NCBI GenBank assembly: GCA_937914675.1
Contig: CALDOC010000341.1
Location: forward strand, 1 to 8,740
Length of the DNA: 8,740 nt
Direction: 5' to 3'
Origin: an uncultured Sulfurimonas sp.
Lineage (GTDB): Bacteria; Campylobacterota; Campylobacteria; Campylobacterales; Sulfurimonadaceae
The notes under the pieces are model-generated. The model was not told the origin of the DNA. It was given only the letters and a program-made list of their open reading frames with translations, and searched no databases. A program made the translations under genes and the position numbers. The stretch's first letter is position 1, and each line of letters starts with the position of its first letter. Positions 6,267 through 8,740 of this stretch are shown here, piece after piece.

Positions 6267-6932
6267 TTCTTGAAGACTTTTGATGATGTTTTTCGCCTGC
6301 TCATGACCGTTGTACGCGGCTTTTCGGCATAAGTCCAACGCTTTGTCGTTGTCCATTTCACAGCCTATTCCTTGGTCGTACAAAAGACCGAGGTTATAAA
6401 GTCCTTGCGCCAAGTTGCCATCGGCGGCTTTTTTGAAACATATAAAACATCTCGCGTCGTCTTGTAGGACTCCATGACCCTCTTTGTATAAAACGCCAAG
6501 GTTGTTGAAACATTCCAAGTGACCTCTTTTGGCTCCCTCTTCATACCAAAAAGCCGCTTCGGAATAGTTCTGAACGCAGCCCAAACCGCGCTCGAGCATC
6601 AGAGCCACTTCATACATGGCGGGAGGGACTTCTCTTTGCGCCGCTTCCATGTGCAACTCATGCGCTTTGAACTGGTCATGTGCGACGCCGCCGACGCCAT
6701 TTTCATAAAGAATCGCTAGGTTAAAAAGCGCGTAAGGTTGTTTAGCTTCCGCCGCTTTTGTGTAAAGCTCTAAAGTTTTCGCTTCGTTTTTCTCGCAACC
6801 TTGAGCGGTTTGGTACATGTAACCCAAAGAAGTTTGGGCGTCCGCGTCGCCTTGCTCCGCTAAAATCGTGAAGAGTTCATGCGCTGTTTTAAAATCTTTG
6901 TCGTTGTACGCCTTGTTTGCTTTTTGTATCAT
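6246..6932 (-). CDS. Sel1-like repeat protein
   Basis: A 228-residue protein built of TPR-like Sel1 repeats of about 36 residues. An initial helical hairpin (KAYNDKDFKTAHELFTILAEQG) is followed by repeats near 29-64, 65-101, 102-137, 138-173 and 174-209, each showing the A-x-x-x-L-G/A-x-x-Y pattern, for example AQTSLGYMY, ALFNLAILYENGVG and GLYNLGLLYDQGIG. Such solenoids mediate protein-protein contacts, and no partner can be named. There is no signal peptide, so it should be cytoplasmic, unlike the exported cysteine-rich Hcp proteins of Helicobacter; cysteines at 46, 119, 141, 162, 165, 191 and 202 recall that group, but not all are paired. The ATG directly follows the stop of the upstream small gene (TAAATG), with GAGGA four bases before, which indicates translational coupling. 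Confidence 0.88.
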   Translation of the reverse strand: MIQKANKAYNDKDFKTAHELFTILAEQGDADAQTSLGYMYQTAQGCEKNEAKTLELYTKAAEAKQPYALFNLAILYENGVGGVAHDQFKAHELHMEAAQREVPPAMYEVALMLERGLGCVQNYSEAAFWYEEGAKRGHLECFNNLGVLYKEGHGVLQDDARCFICFKKAADGNLAQGLYNLGLLYDQGIGCEMDNDKALDLCRKAAYNGHEQAKNIIKSLQEDGKIVF

Positions 6933-7136
6933 TTATTCCTCATTTTCAGTGCGAATTGGTTGTCTAAAAAGAGCTCTGCCGCCTTTGACTTTTGCTTTTG
7001 CTCTACGTATTTTTCCTAGTAGATAATCTTTTACGTCCAGATGTTCCGCGCGAGCCTTGTATTCAAAGCCGCCATCGACCTTGGGATCATAAACTAAAAT
7101 TTCAGGAACATAATCTTTAAATAAATCTTCGCTCAT
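6933..7136 (-). CDS. Small basic protein of unknown function
   Basis: I do not recognise this 67-residue protein. The first 40 residues are mixed to acidic (MSEDLFKDYVPEILVYDPKV). Residues 42-62 hold nine Lys or Arg and no acidic residue (KIRRAKAKVKGGRALFRQPIR), and the tail is acidic (ENEE). The basic stretch could bind nucleic acid, ribosome or an acidic partner; that is only a guess from charge. No cysteine, membrane segment or signal peptide is seen. The start at 7136 is chosen because AAAGG lies 7 bases upstream, while the ATG at 7160 has none and would add MKKYKGFK. Its stop abuts the Sel1 start, so the two are probably co-translated and may act together. It has normal codon use, which together with the coupling supports it being a real gene. 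Confidence 0.7.
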   Translation of the reverse strand: MSEDLFKDYVPEILVYDPKVDGGFEYKARAEHLDVKDYLLGKIRRAKAKVKGGRALFRQPIRTENEE

Positions 7137-7143
7137 CTTAAAA

Positions 7144-7148
7144 CCTTT
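7144..7148 (-). promoter_or_regulatory. Ribosome binding site deciding the small-gene start
   Basis: AAAGG on the minus strand with a 7-base spacer before the ATG at 7136-7134. The upstream ATG at 7160-7158 is preceded only by GAGTATCAT, with no proper site. TATCAT at 7166-7161 is a possible -10 that would start transcription close to 7154, after the longer ATG. Confidence 0.6.
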
Positions 7149-7252
7149 ATATTTCTTCATATGATACTCAAAAATGATAAAATTCGATTTAAATTAATAT
7201 ATTAAAAAAACATAATAATCATAAAAATGACGAATAGCTTAGAGCTTTTTTT

Positions 7253-7278
7253 GCTTTGCTTATTGATTTTAGCAAAGC
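7253..7278. repeat. Perfect 8-bp inverted repeat after the PAS sensor gene
   Basis: GCTTTGCT (7253-7260) and AGCAAAGC (7271-7278) pair around a 10-base AT-rich loop, 20 bases past the PAS gene stop on the minus strand. A run of seven T lies just before it on the plus strand (7246-7252), so on the minus strand the hairpin is followed by A rather than T. It may still stop or stabilise the 3' end of the sensor mRNA, but it is not a canonical intrinsic terminator in either direction. Confidence 0.45.
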
Positions 7279-7297
7279 GGTGTGGAGTTTAGCGACT

Positions 7298-8692
7298 TCA
7301 ATTGGTTTTGTTGTTTTGCGCGATTAAAATATTCATTCTCTCAATCGTCTTTTGTTTTTCCAATTCCAGTTCTTTTTGGCGCGTTATGTCGATTCGATAA
7401 GCTACGTAGCCTGAAATATCGCCTATGGAATCGAACTCTGGTTGAATTTTTAAGTTTACCCAGTAGGATGAACCATCTTTACGGACATTTTGAAGTTCGC
7501 CTTCCCATTGTTTTTTGGCCGCTATGGTTTTCCACATATTCGCATAGAGGGAAGGATCGGTATTCTCATGCTTTAAGAGCGAATGCGTTCGACTAAGCAG
7601 CTCATCTTTGGAATATCCGCATAACTGAGTAAATCCTTCGCTGACCTGCACAATGCGCCCTTGTTTATTTGTTTTAGAAAAAATGATTAATTTATTTAAG
7701 CTGAGGGCAAGTCCTCTAAGTTCGCTTTCTTGTTTCTTTTTTGAAGTGAATACAATTCTAAAATAGACGAATAGAGCGCTAATCAAGAAGAAAATAAATA
7801 CGAACAAAAGTCTGTTGTAAAATATTTTATTAGTTAATTCTCTTTCTCTTTCCAAATAGGCTAATTCTAAAAGATCCATAACGTTTGCGTTTAATTTAGA
7901 GGTCTCTTCTAAAATTTTATCAGTCGTATTTATATATCGCGCGTTTGAAACGTTGCTCTGCGAGCTAAGGAGCGTTTTTGCGTCTTTAGGCAAATCTTTA
8001 AGTTCATTGCGTATCTTAGAAATCAATCGTTTAAGAGTCGCCGCATCCTCATAAGGGTCTAAAAATTCGATAATATCAAAAATTTTTTCCGCTCTCAACT
8101 CTAGGAATTTGTTTTGTTCGATAAATCTGTTTATTTTCTCTTTATTCACATGCCCTTTATGGTTCACTTCTTCAATAACGCCATATGCGCTTAAAAGAGT
8201 CGCTAAATATTTAGGTAAGTAGTGAGTCGCCAAAGTATTTAAAAAGTATAACTTTCGCGAGCGTTCAAATAATAAATTTGCAACGTCGCCGACTCTGTAA
8301 TATTCATGATTTATAAAATCAATTAAATCATAATAGTCGTCATCGCTTAATTTAAATTTTTTTAAATTTTCCATTTTCTCATTAAAAGAGGCGTTTTTGA
8401 GGGGCGGACACTCGTTTTGAACATCGTATATCATATCTATGTTAGAAATAATTTTTAGTTGCTCATCATATACGAGTTGCGTCTTTTCATCAAGCTCCAC
8501 ATAACTTTTGTAGTTTTTGACGCTTACCCTGAGTTGATATAAAATATTTAGGTACTCAATGCCATGTAACTGCTTCTGAGTCAATAGCAAATCATTTTCA
8601 TACTTATCTTCCAATGTGAAGTAAAAGCTAAAAATCGAGGTCAAAACAACCATATACATATATACGACAAAAAATTTTAAAATACTATTCAT
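7298..8692 (-). CDS. Membrane sensor with helical periplasmic domain and Aer-like PAS, no output domain
   Basis: A 464-residue inner-membrane protein. A first membrane helix at about 7-27 and a second at about 293-313 enclose some 265 residues predicted all-helical and periplasmic; I cannot assign that part to a named sensor family. A short helix leads to a PAS domain at about 330-400 with a PAC-like strand region to about 440. The PAS resembles that of Aer: SEGFTQLCGYSKDELL, LLKH, LYANMWKTI, W396 in KKQWEGEL, NVRKDGSSYWV and SGYVAYRIDIT. In Aer this type binds FAD, so redox or oxygen sensing is possible. The chain ends after a short coiled coil (about 440-458) with no histidine kinase, GGDEF, EAL or methyl-accepting domain, and the bases beyond the stop do not continue one. 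The start has no ribosome binding site. The sensor half is AT-rich relative to the PAS half. Confidence 0.85.
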   Translation of the reverse strand: MNSILKFFVVYMYMVVLTSIFSFYFTLEDKYENDLLLTQKQLHGIEYLNILYQLRVSVKNYKSYVELDEKTQLVYDEQLKIISNIDMIYDVQNECPPLKNASFNEKMENLKKFKLSDDDYYDLIDFINHEYYRVGDVANLLFERSRKLYFLNTLATHYLPKYLATLLSAYGVIEEVNHKGHVNKEKINRFIEQNKFLELRAEKIFDIIEFLDPYEDAATLKRLISKIRNELKDLPKDAKTLLSSQSNVSNARYINTTDKILEETSKLNANVMDLLELAYLERERELTNKIFYNRLLFVFIFFLISALFVYFRIVFTSKKKQESELRGLALSLNKLIIFSKTNKQGRIVQVSEGFTQLCGYSKDELLSRTHSLLKHENTDPSLYANMWKTIAAKKQWEGELQNVRKDGSSYWVNLKIQPEFDSIGDISGYVAYRIDITRQKELELEKQKTIERMNILIAQNNKTN

Positions 8693-8699
8693 AGGCGAA

Positions 8700-8720
8700 A
8701 TAATATCATTATTTCTTATA
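8700..8720 (-). promoter_or_regulatory. Candidate -10 boxes for the PAS sensor gene
   Basis: On the minus strand TATAAG (8720-8715) and TATTAT (8705-8700) both resemble -10 boxes. The first would give a leader of about 15 bases; the second would begin the transcript at or one base before the ATG at 8692. Neither leader contains a ribosome binding site. The -35 region lies partly outside the window. Confidence 0.3.
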
Positions 8721-8740
8721 CTTTAGGTTGTAAAAATATT

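Noticed and set aside
6012..6332. Plus-strand frame crossing the EamA 3' end and Sel1 3' end
   Set aside because: It is out of frame with both real genes, and both flanking proteins are complete to their stops.
7161..7297. Possible small RNA gene or hidden coding remnant of an output domain for the PAS protein
   Set aside because: The frame after the PAS stop closes again within three codons, and I see no promoter plus terminator pair that would define an RNA gene.
1..8740. CRISPR array, transposon, phage or defence system
   Set aside because: No direct-repeat arrays, terminal inverted repeats, integrase, transposase, nuclease-helicase or toxin-antitoxin pairs were found; the exonuclease lies in a housekeeping-like operon.

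Overview
The window looks like an ordinary stretch of chromosome from a compact bacterial genome, most likely a member of the Campylobacterota close to the Sulfurimonas/Sulfuricurvum group. That placement rests on the protein set (long-form Hpf, DUF819, DUF4139, a DEDDh/ExoX-like nuclease, an EamA permease, Sel1 repeats, an Aer-like PAS sensor), AAGGA-type ribosome binding sites, and promoters recognisable mainly by a TATAAT-like -10. It is an inference from protein and signal style, not a database match. Ten protein genes fill almost the whole window. I found no tRNA, rRNA, CRISPR array, insertion sequence or phage gene.

Layout. At the left edge hpf (ribosome hibernation) runs rightward from a TATAAT promoter and ends tail to tail with a dipeptide epimerase gene on the minus strand; the two stop codons overlap by 4 bases. 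An 11-bp perfect inverted repeat inside the last codons of the epimerase gene could end transcription from both sides. The epimerase follows a DUF302 gene by a TAGTG stop/start overlap, and a DUF819 membrane protein lies upstream on the same strand. A 56-bp divergent gap then starts a rightward operon: an exported DUF4139 protein, a DEDDh 3'-5' exonuclease with an ExoX-like C-terminal module, and an EamA/DMT permease, with 1-8 bases between genes. This operon meets, 5 bases away, a leftward pair made of a small basic protein of unknown function and a Sel1-repeat protein, joined as TAAATG. Furthest right is a leftward two-TM sensor with a PAS domain and no output domain.

How they may work together. 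The best functional grouping is DUF819 + DUF302 + epimerase: the epimerase should convert L-Ala-D-Glu to L-Ala-L-Glu during reuse of murein peptides, and DUF819 could be a matching transporter. This is inference from neighbourhood only. The other genes look like housekeeping or unrelated functions.

The sensor part of the PAS gene is clearly more AT-rich than the PAS part and the rest of the window. I see no convincing new defence, mobile or biosynthetic system here; the points worth a second look are regulatory and small-scale.
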